From Oscillospiraceae bacterium (GTDB lineage: Bacteria; Bacillota; Clostridia; Oscillospirales; Ruminococcaceae): DNA of 64,000 nucleotides. The position numbers were made by a program, and so were the translations under genes. This document shows positions 37,161 through 44,803 of the stretch, piece after piece. Each line of letters begins with the position of its first letter. Within the stretch, counting starts at the first letter, position 1. Where the stretch lies: positions 124,001-188,000 of the forward strand of contig JAAVIC010000027.1 in NCBI GenBank assembly GCA_014799385.1, read 5' to 3'. Below the pieces are notes generated by a model that was not told the DNA's origin, did not search any database, and saw nothing but the letters and a program-made list of their open reading frames with translations.

Positions 37161-37649
37161 ATGCAGAATAAGGCGTTTGTTGTTATTGACATTCAAAACG
37201 ATATTACCAAAAATTACAAGGAAATCATCGGCAATATTAACACTGCTATTGATTGGGCTGTTGCTCACAGTATTCATGTGGTTTATATTAAGCACAATAA
37301 TCTTTCAGCCGGAACAAGAACCTTTAAGCCGGACACTCATGGCGAAGAATTAGTTGCAGAGATGAAAATTGTGTCTGAGAACATTTTCACGAAAACCAAA
37401 GGAAATGCGCTGACAAGTGAAGAATTTGCCGATTTCGTAAGTAAAAACGAAATCAAAGAATTTTATATTGCCGGTGCGGACGCTGCAGCTTGTGTAAAAT
37501 CCACTTGCTACAATATGGCTAAAGAAGGTTACACCGTTCATGTGCTATCGGATTGTATTACCAGCTATGACAAACGGAAGATTGAAGAAATGCTTCAATA
37601 CTATGCAAGCAAGGGTTGTAGTGTTGAGAAACTTAGTGAAGTGCTATAA
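37161..37649 (+). CDS. Isochorismatase-family cysteine hydrolase
   Basis: 162 aa. Asp10 (VVIDIQND), a Lys in FTKTKGNA, and Cys111 in AGADAAACVKSTCYNM form the family's Asp-Lys-Cys triad; the cis-peptide position is present before it. Substrates in the family include nicotinamide, isochorismate and biuret; which one applies here is not clear. A G-rich ribosome site precedes the ATG. It follows the GyrI-like gene by 12 nt and is probably cotranscribed. The sequence is more AT-rich than the upstream genes. Confidence 0.88.
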   Translation: MQNKAFVVIDIQNDITKNYKEIIGNINTAIDWAVAHSIHVVYIKHNNLSAGTRTFKPDTHGEELVAEMKIVSENIFTKTKGNALTSEEFADFVSKNEIKEFYIAGADAAACVKSTCYNMAKEGYTVHVLSDCITSYDKRKIEEMLQYYASKGCSVEKLSEVL

Positions 37650-37668
37650 GAATGCTGTAACAAATTAT

Positions 37669-37695
37669 ACGCGCATTTCAAACAGAGATGCGCGT
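37669..37695 (+). other. Intercistronic hairpin
   Basis: ACGCGCAT pairs with ATGCGCGT around an 11-nt loop between the isochorismatase and flavoprotein genes. It lacks a U-run (TTAAAAATT follows), so it is more likely a partial attenuator or mRNA-stability stem than a full terminator. Confidence 0.5.
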
Positions 37696-37716
37696 TAAAA
37701 ATTAGGAGGAAATCAT

Positions 37717-38169
37717 ATGAATAATTTCGAAGGAAATTTGCCGCGGCTGTGGAAGAAAATCGGAAGTCACGGCGTAATGGTTCTGTCGACCTGCTCGGAA
37801 AACCGCGTAACATCACGACCCATAAGCGTGGTTATAATTGACGAGAAATTTTATTGCCAAACGGGCGCGGATCATCTCAAATATCAGCAGATTTTACAGA
37901 ATCCCAAGGCTGCGTTATGCGTTAAGAATTTCTCAATCGAAGGAACGTGCCGGGATTTGGGCAAGCCGCTCGATAACGCAAATTCCGCGTTTGCAAGCGC
38001 GTATAAAAAACACTTTTTGTTGGCATACAAATCATATTCGCATATCGAGAAAGAGCGTCTGCTTGAAATCACTCCGACGTTGATTTATTCGTGGAGTTAC
38101 GAGCTTACAAAGCCTTATATGGAATATTGGGATTTTGAGAACCGATCATACCGCAAGGAATACAAATAG
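37717..38169 (+). CDS. Pyridoxamine 5'-phosphate oxidase-like flavin-binding protein
   Basis: 150 aa split-barrel protein: GVMVLSTCSENRVTSRPISVVIIDEKFYCQTGADHLKY is the FMN-binding first half of the PNPOx-like fold. It lacks the extended C-terminus of true PdxH, so it is one of the many small flavin reductase or F420/FMN-binding relatives. GGAGGA precedes the ATG. Last gene of the WYL-GyrI-isochorismatase neighbourhood. Confidence 0.85.
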   Translation: MNNFEGNLPRLWKKIGSHGVMVLSTCSENRVTSRPISVVIIDEKFYCQTGADHLKYQQILQNPKAALCVKNFSIEGTCRDLGKPLDNANSAFASAYKKHFLLAYKSYSHIEKERLLEITPTLIYSWSYELTKPYMEYWDFENRSYRKEYK

Positions 38170-38172
38170 TTT

Positions 38173-38212
38173 TTCGGCGCTGCGTCAAAACAGCGCCGAA
38201 TTGCTTATTCCC
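38173..38212 (+). terminator. Terminator after the flavin-binding protein gene
   Basis: TTCGGCGCTG pairs perfectly with CAGCGCCGAA (8-nt loop), followed by TTGCTTATTCC. The stem is strong but the U-tract is imperfect. Confidence 0.7.
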
Positions 38213-38309
38213 CATTTTCGCGTATTTTCGCAAAAACTTTTTCAAAACAGTCATAAACTCCCGAGTGCGGCGAATATATTATTCATCGGACAAAGAACGG
38301 GAGGTTTTT

Positions 38310-38867
38310 ATGATAAGAACATTAGCAATTACCATCTCCGCAGGACTTATTCTCGGAGGACTGACAACGCCTATAAAACGGGCAGCGCATCAGATCGAAA
38401 GGAAGAAAGCCGTCACCGAATGCATTTTGCAGAGAAACATCGATTCTGCGGAGATTCGCTACGAATTTGACAAGCTCAAAAGCGAAGATTATATCGAAAA
38501 TCCGTTTTTCTATGATGATTCATACGAGCTGACGCCCGAAGAGCGCGACCTTATAGAGCGCACGGTAATGCACGAGGCGGGCTGGCACCCCGATTATCGG
38601 ATATTGATATTGACCGCTCAATGCTTCCGGAACGACTGCGAGCTGAACGGCTGGAAACCCGCCGAGGTATACTCGAAATGCGGCTATGCGGCGATGAGCT
38701 ACTCAAATCCGCGCAGCCGAAAGGCTGTAAGCGATGTGTTCGACCGTAACATAAAATGCGTCGAGGAGGATATTTTCTGCTTCTATAACCGCAATCTGGT
38801 AAGCTCCCCCATGCACGAGTCAAATCATCTTGCCATTGATATTGGCGGAAACAGATTCTTTTATTAA
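38310..38867 (+). CDS. SleB-like cell-wall hydrolase
   Basis: 185 aa from the ATG at 38310 (GGGAGG upstream). An N-terminal hydrophobic helix (about 3-20) suggests export or anchoring. The domain from about 75 has ERDLIERTVMHEAGWHPDYRILILTAQCFRNDC and ends HLAIDIGGNRFFY, matching the Hydrolase_2/SleB pattern in which the Glu of the HEAG segment is catalytic. Relatives cleave peptidoglycan during spore germination or growth. No other spore gene is in the window, so its role is open. Confidence 0.7.
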   Translation: MIRTLAITISAGLILGGLTTPIKRAAHQIERKKAVTECILQRNIDSAEIRYEFDKLKSEDYIENPFFYDDSYELTPEERDLIERTVMHEAGWHPDYRILILTAQCFRNDCELNGWKPAEVYSKCGYAAMSYSNPRSRKAVSDVFDRNIKCVEEDIFCFYNRNLVSSPMHESNHLAIDIGGNRFFY

Positions 38868-38873
38868 ACGCCG

Positions 38874-38897
38874 AAGCCCCCTGTTAAAGGGGGCTTT
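38874..38897 (+). terminator. Terminator hairpin after the SleB-like gene
   Basis: AAGCCCCC pairs with GGGGGCTT around a 7-nt loop and runs directly into the palindromic repeat element. The tail TTTCAGACTG is short, so the element itself may complete termination. Confidence 0.65.
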
Positions 38898-39050
38898 CAG
38901 ACTGTCGATAAACCCTCGCACCGAACCGCCGCTTTGCGGCGGTTCTTACTTCGTCAAGCGACTTGCGGCAGGCATAAAGCCTAGCCGCAAGCCGAGGTTG
39001 ACCGCAAGGTGGTCATTCGTCCTCGTCTGCGAGTGTTTCTCGACAGTCTG
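38898..39050. repeat. 153-bp palindromic element with three or more internal hairpins
   Basis: Terminal inverted repeats of about 23 bp (38898-38920 and 39028-39050, CAGACTGTCGAtAAACcCTCGCA against its complement with two mismatches). Inside are a perfect 9-bp stem AACCGCCGC-TTT-GCGGCGGTT (38924-38944), a stem CTTGCGGC...GCCGCAAG (38962-38991) with an inner GGC/GCC, and a small GACC...GGTC (39000-39014). No ORF fits. It lies between convergent genes. The left end recurs at 2600. It resembles a MITE or structured intergenic repeat. Confidence 0.75.
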
Positions 39051-39076
39051 GAAAATGCGAATTAAATTGACTTTTT

Positions 39077-40450
39077 CTATGTATTTTCAAGCCTTTTCTT
39101 TATTTTTTTGAAGCAAACAAAAAACGTTGGAATCAGGAACAGATCCGCGAAAATCCACGCAATGGGATTCGCGAAGCAGATTGCCGTATATCCGAGCGAG
39201 GGAGCAAGAATCAAAGCGACAATACCGCGCGCGGCAAGCTCCGAAACACCCGCGTAAACCGCGATTTGCGAGAATCCCATTCCCTGAATCAGAAACCGCA
39301 CGATATTTACAAATGCCAACGGGATATAAAATGCCGCGTTTGTTATGAGAAATTGCCGCGCGAGTTCAAGGATTTGGTTCGGATCAAGTCCCGATTCTAT
39401 GTCCTTGGTGTCCACAAACAGCATAGCCAGATTCCCGCCGAACAGCAGAGCCACTGCCAACGCAATCAGCGCGTAGCCGATACCCAGTGCCGAACAGCAA
39501 ATCAAGCCCTTGCGGATTCGGTCGGGTTTTCCCGCGCCAACATTCTGTCCGCCGTAGGTAGCCATAGTGCTTCCCATTGCGTCAAACGGGCAGCACATAA
39601 ACTGCCCCACCTTGCTGCCCGCCGTCACAGAAGCCATATACAGCGCGCCGAGTCCGTTCACCGCCGTTTGAATCAGAATCGTTCCGATTGCCGTAATCGA
39701 GTACTGCAAACCCATAGGCAATCCAACCGCGCATAATCTTCCCATATAATACGGATTGAATTTCAAGTCGCTCTTGGAAATATGCAGCAGTTCGAATTTC
39801 TTGATGATGAAAATCAAACACAGAATCCCCGAAACAAGCTGCGAAATCACCGTTGCCCAACCCGCGCCCGCAACTCCCATATTAAGCACAACGATCATAA
39901 ATATGTCCAAGGCAATATTCAGCAAACTGGAGATTACCAGAAAGATTACGGGAGTTTTTGAGTCGCCGAGCGAACGGATAAACCCCGAAAGAATGTTGTA
40001 CAAAAACGTTACGGGAATCCCAAGGAAAATCACGAAAATGTAGTCGTAAGCCTCGTGAAACGCGTCATCGGGCGTATTCATCCATGTAAGGATTTGCCCG
40101 CAAAGGAGTGTTGTCGCAAGCGTTACAACAGCCGCGAATCCTATCGCGATCCATACTGTAGCTCCAACGTATTTCTTAAGCTCGGCGTAGTCGCCCGAGC
40201 CGAACTTCTGCGCAATCGGAATCGCGAAACCCGAACACAGCCCGATAACGAATCCCAACACGAGAAAATTTATCGACCCCGTAGAGCCTACTCCCGCCAA
40301 GGCGAGCGATCCGAGATACTTTCCGACTACCATTGTATCCACCATATTGTAGAACTGCTGGAAAAGCATTCCCAACAGCAGCGGCAGCATAAATCCCAGA
40401 ATCAGCCTCATCGGCGAACCCTTGGTTAGATCCTTGACAGTGCCCGACAT
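39077..40450 (-). CDS. MATE-family multidrug/toxin efflux transporter
   Basis: 457 aa with about twelve membrane helices. Start MSGTVKDLTKGSPMRLILGFMLPLLLGMLFQQFYNMVDTMVVGKYLG is the hallmark N-terminus of DinF/NorM-like MATE exporters, and the second half repeats the pattern (LPMGLQYSITAIGTILIQTAVNGLG). It probably exports cationic compounds using Na+ or H+. The ATG at 40450 is chosen because the protein then aligns with family starts. It has its own promoter and is convergent with the SleB-like gene. Confidence 0.94.
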   Translation of the reverse strand: MSGTVKDLTKGSPMRLILGFMLPLLLGMLFQQFYNMVDTMVVGKYLGSLALAGVGSTGSINFLVLGFVIGLCSGFAIPIAQKFGSGDYAELKKYVGATVWIAIGFAAVVTLATTLLCGQILTWMNTPDDAFHEAYDYIFVIFLGIPVTFLYNILSGFIRSLGDSKTPVIFLVISSLLNIALDIFMIVVLNMGVAGAGWATVISQLVSGILCLIFIIKKFELLHISKSDLKFNPYYMGRLCAVGLPMGLQYSITAIGTILIQTAVNGLGALYMASVTAGSKVGQFMCCPFDAMGSTMATYGGQNVGAGKPDRIRKGLICCSALGIGYALIALAVALLFGGNLAMLFVDTKDIESGLDPNQILELARQFLITNAAFYIPLAFVNIVRFLIQGMGFSQIAVYAGVSELAARGIVALILAPSLGYTAICFANPIAWIFADLFLIPTFFVCFKKIKKRLENT

Positions 40451-40491
40451 AATTCCGCCCCCATTTTTGGTGTTGCCATATTTCACGAATA

Positions 40492-40520
40492 ATTATACTA
40501 TTTCTTTATCGGATTTTCAA
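40492..40520 (-). promoter_or_regulatory. Promoter of the MATE gene
   Basis: Minus strand TTGAAA (40515-40520), 17-bp spacer, TATAAT (40492-40497), about 42 nt before the ATG at 40450. Confidence 0.8.
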
Positions 40521-40605
40521 GCGTAAAGTTTCACAATATATCTTCGGTATTACTGTACAAATTTGTTCATTTTGACGAGATTTGGATAAATCATTGTGGC
40601 ATTTG

Positions 40606-40634
40606 TTGACTTTTACACGTAATTATGTTATAAT
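40606..40634 (+). promoter_or_regulatory. Promoter of CHAP lipoprotein 1
   Basis: TTGACT (40606-40611), 17-bp spacer, TATAAT (40629-40634). The leader to the ATG is about 85 nt and AT-rich. It resembles the promoters at 43456 and 43997. Confidence 0.85.
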
Positions 40635-40723
40635 AAGGTGTATCATTGTTTTAGAATCCATATGTATCAATTTGGCTTTTTATTTTAATAAATTTATAAT
40701 ATTTCTTCAAGGAGAACAACACC

Positions 40724-41983
40724 ATGAAGCACCTGAAACTTATTTCGACTATTCTGGCGGGAGCAATTTTGCTGTCGGGCTGCGCAAAAACAACCGATGA
40801 AATCGCGCATAATTCCACGGAAATTTCCGTGGAATCCACAACTAGCACGGAGTCCTCTTCGAGCACGGAAAGCTCCGTTGAATCTACTGTCGAATCGACC
40901 TCAAGCACTACCAAATCATTCCCGATGGAATCCGTTCCAACGGTAAATCCCAACGTGCTGACCAATCTCGGTGATGTCGTGGACGAGCATCCGAAAGGCG
41001 AAATCGAGGTATGCAGCGTCAGTCAGGCTTTAAGCAGGTTCAACGAAATTTCCGCGAGCGTTCCCGATGGTACTCCCGAAGAGATTGTGAAAACGCTTAT
41101 GGAGCGTAATGTTCTGTGCTTTTCCGTGATGTACCGCAAGTGTTGGACGCGTGACGATGGCGAAATAATCAAGGGGCAGAATTGGGCGCGTTACGCTCCG
41201 ATGAAATCCGGTTACATAACAAGCGTTGATCAAGTTAAACGACTGTTCAGCGGCACTTACACATGGCAGGAATCATACCTTTTGATGAACCCGTTTGGTG
41301 ATGATACGATTATAGACATGGACAGCAGACTGTATTTTGACGTAAGCCAAAGTTGGAGAATCCACGCGGATTCGTTCGCTCAGCCGACCCGCGCCACTAT
41401 CGTTTCCGCAACGAACGATGAAATTACGTTCGGACGTGTTGGCGGAACGAACAATTTCCTGTTCAAGGCGGTAAAGCAAAACGGCAGATGGGGGCTTGAA
41501 AACCTTGTCATGGACGCTCCCGCGTATTCGCCGGTGTACACTAAACTCTTGCCCACCAAGCGCGCAGGAAATCCGAAGTTTATGGAGATGGTCGAAACTC
41601 AGGTCGGAGCAGTCGGAGGAATGAAATACTGCGAGTGGTATGGAATTGTCGGCAGAACCGAGTGGTGCGCGATATTCGTTTCATGGGCATATAACGAAGT
41701 TGACGCAGACGGACCGGTGTTCGCGCGGTGCGATTCCGAGGGGAGAAGATGGTTCACCAATAAAGGGCGGTGGCAGCCGCGTGGCTACGAGGATATAGCT
41801 CCCGGCGACAGCATTTTTTTCGATTGGGATTACGATGACAGCGCCGACCACGTGGGATTTGTAGTCGGCAGAGATGAGGAGTATGTCTACACCGTTGAGG
41901 GAAACCGCTCGGATACGTGCATTGCGAACAAATACAAGCTCGATTGCCCGGAAATCCTCGGATATGGTTTAATGGAATGGTGA
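40724..41983 (+). CDS. CHAP-domain lipoprotein 1
   Basis: 419 aa. Lipobox LLSGC (about 15-19) after a short signal peptide marks a lipoprotein; a Ser/Thr/Glu linker (about 25-70) and an unassigned middle domain (about 85-270) follow. The C-terminal part has Cys315 (TEWCAIFVSWAY) and His376 (SADHVGFVV), the CHAP amidase/endopeptidase pair, suggesting peptidoglycan hydrolysis outside the cell. AAGGAG precedes the ATG. The neighbour at 42130 is a paralogue with a nearly identical C-terminal 140 residues. Confidence 0.88.
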   Translation: MKHLKLISTILAGAILLSGCAKTTDEIAHNSTEISVESTTSTESSSSTESSVESTVESTSSTTKSFPMESVPTVNPNVLTNLGDVVDEHPKGEIEVCSVSQALSRFNEISASVPDGTPEEIVKTLMERNVLCFSVMYRKCWTRDDGEIIKGQNWARYAPMKSGYITSVDQVKRLFSGTYTWQESYLLMNPFGDDTIIDMDSRLYFDVSQSWRIHADSFAQPTRATIVSATNDEITFGRVGGTNNFLFKAVKQNGRWGLENLVMDAPAYSPVYTKLLPTKRAGNPKFMEMVETQVGAVGGMKYCEWYGIVGRTEWCAIFVSWAYNEVDADGPVFARCDSEGRRWFTNKGRWQPRGYEDIAPGDSIFFDWDYDDSADHVGFVVGRDEEYVYTVEGNRSDTCIANKYKLDCPEILGYGLMEW

Positions 41984-42129
41984 TTCCCGTAATTTCAGTC
42001 ATAGTTATAAATATCATAAAATCTTAAGCAATTCGTAATATAAAACGCAGAAATTCTCCTCCAAAAAGTTGTATAATAAAAATATGGGGCACCAAAGCTA
42101 TTTGTAAATTAAAAAACAGGAGAATGAAA

Positions 42130-43362
42130 ATGAAACATTTGAAATTTATGACCGCCATTCTGGCAATAACAATCGCGCTGTCCGGCTGCACAAAAACGGA
42201 CATCGGCTCCTCCTCCGAATCTACGGGATCTGAGGAATCTACATCGAATACGGGGTTTCATATAGAATCCACCGTACCCGATTCAACTCCCTCCGCAGTC
42301 GATGAGCCGATTGCGCTGACCTCACTCGGAAAGGTAATTGATGAATCCCCGATCGGCGAAATCGAGGTTTGCAGCGTAGAACAGGCGCTGAGCAAGTATA
42401 ATGAAATCATCTCGGAAAAACCCACGGGCACTCCCGAGCAAATCGTAAAGGCGCTTATGGAGCGCAATGTGCTGTGTTTCGCCATAATGCACGGCAAGTG
42501 TTGGGAGCAGGACGGCGAGGGTTACGGCACGAAATACGATACGACATCCCCGAGGTATATTCCGATAAAATCAGATTACATAAGGAACATCAATCAAATT
42601 CAAGACCTGTTTGACGGAACATATACCGAGGCGGAATCATCGCACTTGCTGCATCCGTATGACGTTTATGATTATTGCGACACCTTCTTCTATAAAAACG
42701 GATACCTCTACTACGACCTTGACCAGCTTCGGGCGTTCCACGGGGATTCGTTTGCCGAGCCGACCAGCGCTACTATCGTTTCCGCAACGGATACCAAAAT
42801 TACGTTCGGACGCGTGGGAACTCCAAACAACTTTCTGTTTACGGCGGTAAAGGAAAACGGAAAATGGGTTCTGGAAACCTTTGTCACGGACGCTCCCGCG
42901 TATTCGCCGATGTACACCAAACTCACGCCTACCAAACGTGCGGGAAATCCGCAGTTTATGGAGATGGTCGAAACGCAGGTCGGAGCGGTCGGCGGAATGG
43001 AGTATTGTAATTGGTACGGATTTGATTTCAGAACCGAGTGGTGCGCGGTATTCGTTTCATGGGCATACGATGAAGTTGGCGCAGACGGACCGGTATTCGC
43101 GCGGTGCGATTCCGAAGGGAGAAGGTGGTTCACCGATAATGGGCGGTGGAAGCCGCGCGGCTACGAAGATATAGCTCCCGGCGACAGCATTTTCTTCGAT
43201 TGGGATCACGATGACAGCGCCGACCATGTTGGATTGGTAGTCGGCAGAGATGAGGAGTATGTCTACACCGTTGAGGGAAACCGCTCCGATACGTGCATTG
43301 CGAATAAATACAAGCTCGATTGCCCGGATATTCTCGGCTACGGGCTGATGAACTGGGATTAA
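42130..43362 (+). CDS. CHAP-domain lipoprotein 2, tandem paralogue
   Basis: 410 aa from the ATG at 42130, which has GGAG at 7 nt; the ATG at 42124 is too close to it, and the chosen start gives MKHLKF like the MKHLKL of its paralogue. Lipobox ALSGC, Ser/Glu linker, middle domain, then Cys305 (TEWCAVFVSWAY) and His366 (SADHVGLVV) of the CHAP site. The middle part carries an insertion (DVYDYCDTFFYKNG) absent from copy 1. A -10-like TATAAT at 42072 lies upstream with a poor -35. Ends at a strong terminator. Confidence 0.87.
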   Translation: MKHLKFMTAILAITIALSGCTKTDIGSSSESTGSEESTSNTGFHIESTVPDSTPSAVDEPIALTSLGKVIDESPIGEIEVCSVEQALSKYNEIISEKPTGTPEQIVKALMERNVLCFAIMHGKCWEQDGEGYGTKYDTTSPRYIPIKSDYIRNINQIQDLFDGTYTEAESSHLLHPYDVYDYCDTFFYKNGYLYYDLDQLRAFHGDSFAEPTSATIVSATDTKITFGRVGTPNNFLFTAVKENGKWVLETFVTDAPAYSPMYTKLTPTKRAGNPQFMEMVETQVGAVGGMEYCNWYGFDFRTEWCAVFVSWAYDEVGADGPVFARCDSEGRRWFTDNGRWKPRGYEDIAPGDSIFFDWDHDDSADHVGLVVGRDEEYVYTVEGNRSDTCIANKYKLDCPDILGYGLMNWD

Positions 43363-43370
43363 GGCAACAT

Positions 43371-43411
43371 AAAAATCCCCGCGCGGAGAAAACTCCGTGC
43401 GGGATTTTTTT
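43371..43411 (+). terminator. Terminator after CHAP lipoprotein 2, repeat copy 1
   Basis: ATCCCCGCGCGGAG...CTCCGTGCGGGAT stem with AAAA loop followed by TTTTTTTATC. It is one of three similar hairpins between 43.3 and 44.8 kb. Confidence 0.9.
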
Positions 43412-43455
43412 ATCTTTCTATTGCTGCGCTTTTTTCAAAATTATGCTATATAGGG

Positions 43456-43484
43456 TTGACATTTATAAGTACATAGTGTATAAT
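43456..43484 (+). promoter_or_regulatory. Promoter of the TIGR04076 gene
   Basis: TTGACA (43456-43461), 17-bp spacer, TATAAT (43479-43484). The block from GTTGACATTT to GTATAATAAA is close to that at 43996-44028. Confidence 0.88.
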
Positions 43485-43527
43485 AAATATCAAAGCGACA
43501 AATTAAAATTTAACGGGAGATATGAAT

Positions 43528-43920
43528 ATGAAACACAAAGTGAAAATAACCGTAATAGACAAGAAATTATACCCCGATTTACAGCGTCAATATTGTGCCG
43601 ATCCAAATTCGGGAGAGTGCCCTTGTTATAATATCGGCGATGAATTTATTTTCTATCGCGATGATGAGAGAGATGACTTCTGGCATCTCGGAATAAACAC
43701 GCTCGTTAAAACAAACGCAGACCCGAATACCGTTGCGGGCGGTCCTAAATTACCGTTTTGCTCCGAAGCGTGGGACGCTATTTCCCGATATATCTACACT
43801 GGGTTACAGGGCGGCTCTGTTATGCGTGGTTGGATGAATGACGAAAGGATAATGATTGCCTGCTGCTCCGACGGAACACGACCCGTGATTTTCAAAATCG
43901 AACGGATTGACTATGACTAA
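43528..43920 (+). CDS. TIGR04076 family protein
   Basis: 130 aa from the ATG at 43528 (GGGAG 8 nt upstream; an ATG at 43522 is too near the site). The sequence KVKITVIDKKLYPDLQRQYCADP, CPCYNIGDEFIF, FCSEAWDAISRYIYTGLQGGS and DGTRPVIFKIERID fits this small clostridial family of unknown function. Several conserved Cys (CADP, CPC, CSEAW, ACC) suggest metal or redox chemistry. It stands alone between its own promoter and a repeat hairpin. Confidence 0.8.
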   Translation: MKHKVKITVIDKKLYPDLQRQYCADPNSGECPCYNIGDEFIFYRDDERDDFWHLGINTLVKTNADPNTVAGGPKLPFCSEAWDAISRYIYTGLQGGSVMRGWMNDERIMIACCSDGTRPVIFKIERIDYD

Positions 43921-43933
43921 TAAAGCGACCGTT

Positions 43934-43996
43934 ACGGTTTATAAACAGTTAAAGAAACCCAAAAATCCCCACACGGAGAAAATTCCGTGCGGGGAG
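43934..43996 (+). repeat. Terminator-type hairpin, repeat copy 2
   Basis: Hairpin CCCCaCACGGA...TCCGTGcGGGG (43967-43994) with about 30 nt of flank (CGGTTTATAAACAGTTAAAG) that is almost the same as the flank of copy 3. The U-run is missing: TTGACA of the next promoter starts 2 nt after the stem. Confidence 0.8.
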
Positions 43997-44025
43997 TTGA
44001 CATTTGTAAACATATGGTGTATAAT
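43997..44025 (+). promoter_or_regulatory. Promoter of the DinB-like gene
   Basis: TTGACA (43997-44002), 17-bp spacer, TATAAT (44020-44025), directly abutting a repeat hairpin. Confidence 0.88.
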
Positions 44026-44065
44026 AAACATTAGTAAAATATACTGAAATTTGAGGTGACCCATA

Positions 44066-44722
44066 ATGAATAAGAAATGGTCTGAACTTAATAAAATAAT
44101 GCAAACACAAATCAAGAAAAAGGATACCTATAAAATGGGTATTGAAACATTAATTGAGTTGCGAGATGATTTAATGCAGTCATTAATGTTATTCAACAAT
44201 GAATTAAACAGAGAGGATTTTGATGCAATTCCATTTATAAATGCAGACGGTTACCATAGCAAAACAATTGCTTATTCAATATGGCATATTTTTCGTATTG
44301 AGGATATAGTTGCGCATACATTGATAAGCGAAGATGAGCAAGTGTTTTTTACGGGTAACTATAAAGAGCGTATCAATTCACCTATAATCACAACAGGAAA
44401 TGAACTCGTAAAACAACAAATTGCAGACTTTTCAAAGCAGCTTGATTTGAAGGAACTTTATTCATACATTTTTGAAGTAAAGGAAAGCACCGAGAATATA
44501 GTAAAAAAATTATCTTATGACAAATTGAAACAAAAAATATCGGAGGAAAGAAAAGAATACTTAAAATCGTTAAATGTGGTGAGTACAGATGAAAATGCAA
44601 TTTGGCTGATTGATTATTGGTGTAATAAAGATATTCGAGGACTAATTCAAATGCCCTTTTCAAGACATTGGATCATGCACATAGAGGCGAGCTTGCGTAT
44701 TAAAAATAAAATACATTCATAA
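44066..44722 (+). CDS. DinB-like helical protein, AT-rich
   Basis: 218 aa, mostly helical. SIWHIFRIEDIVAHTLIS, with a His near the middle of a long helix, and the C-terminal FSRHWIMHIEASLRI resemble the metal-binding helices of DinB/YfiT-type proteins, some of which are thiol transferases. The assignment is by pattern. Codon use is clearly richer in A/T than that of the surrounding genes (many AAA, ATT, TTA), suggesting transfer from elsewhere. GAGGTGA precedes the ATG. Confidence 0.6.
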   Translation: MNKKWSELNKIMQTQIKKKDTYKMGIETLIELRDDLMQSLMLFNNELNREDFDAIPFINADGYHSKTIAYSIWHIFRIEDIVAHTLISEDEQVFFTGNYKERINSPIITTGNELVKQQIADFSKQLDLKELYSYIFEVKESTENIVKKLSYDKLKQKISEERKEYLKSLNVVSTDENAIWLIDYWCNKDIRGLIQMPFSRHWIMHIEASLRIKNKIHS

Positions 44723-44730
44723 ACATAAAT

Positions 44731-44803
44731 TCCGGTTTATTAACAGTTAAAGCAACAAAAAAATCCCCGCGCGGAGAAAATTCCGTGCGGGGGTTTTATT
44801 ATC
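44731..44803. terminator. Bidirectional terminator, repeat copy 3
   Basis: Stem CCCCGCGCGGA...TCCGTGCGGGG (44765-44792). On the plus strand GTTTTATTATC follows; on the minus strand ATTTTTTTG follows. It serves the DinB-like gene and overlaps the pheT stop codon from the other side. Flank matches copy 2. Confidence 0.85.

Noticed and set aside
43934-44803. Integron-type attC sites around the repeat hairpins
   Set aside because: The GTTRRRY/RYYYAAC core pair is not found in the right places and no integrase gene is present; the hairpins behave as terminators.
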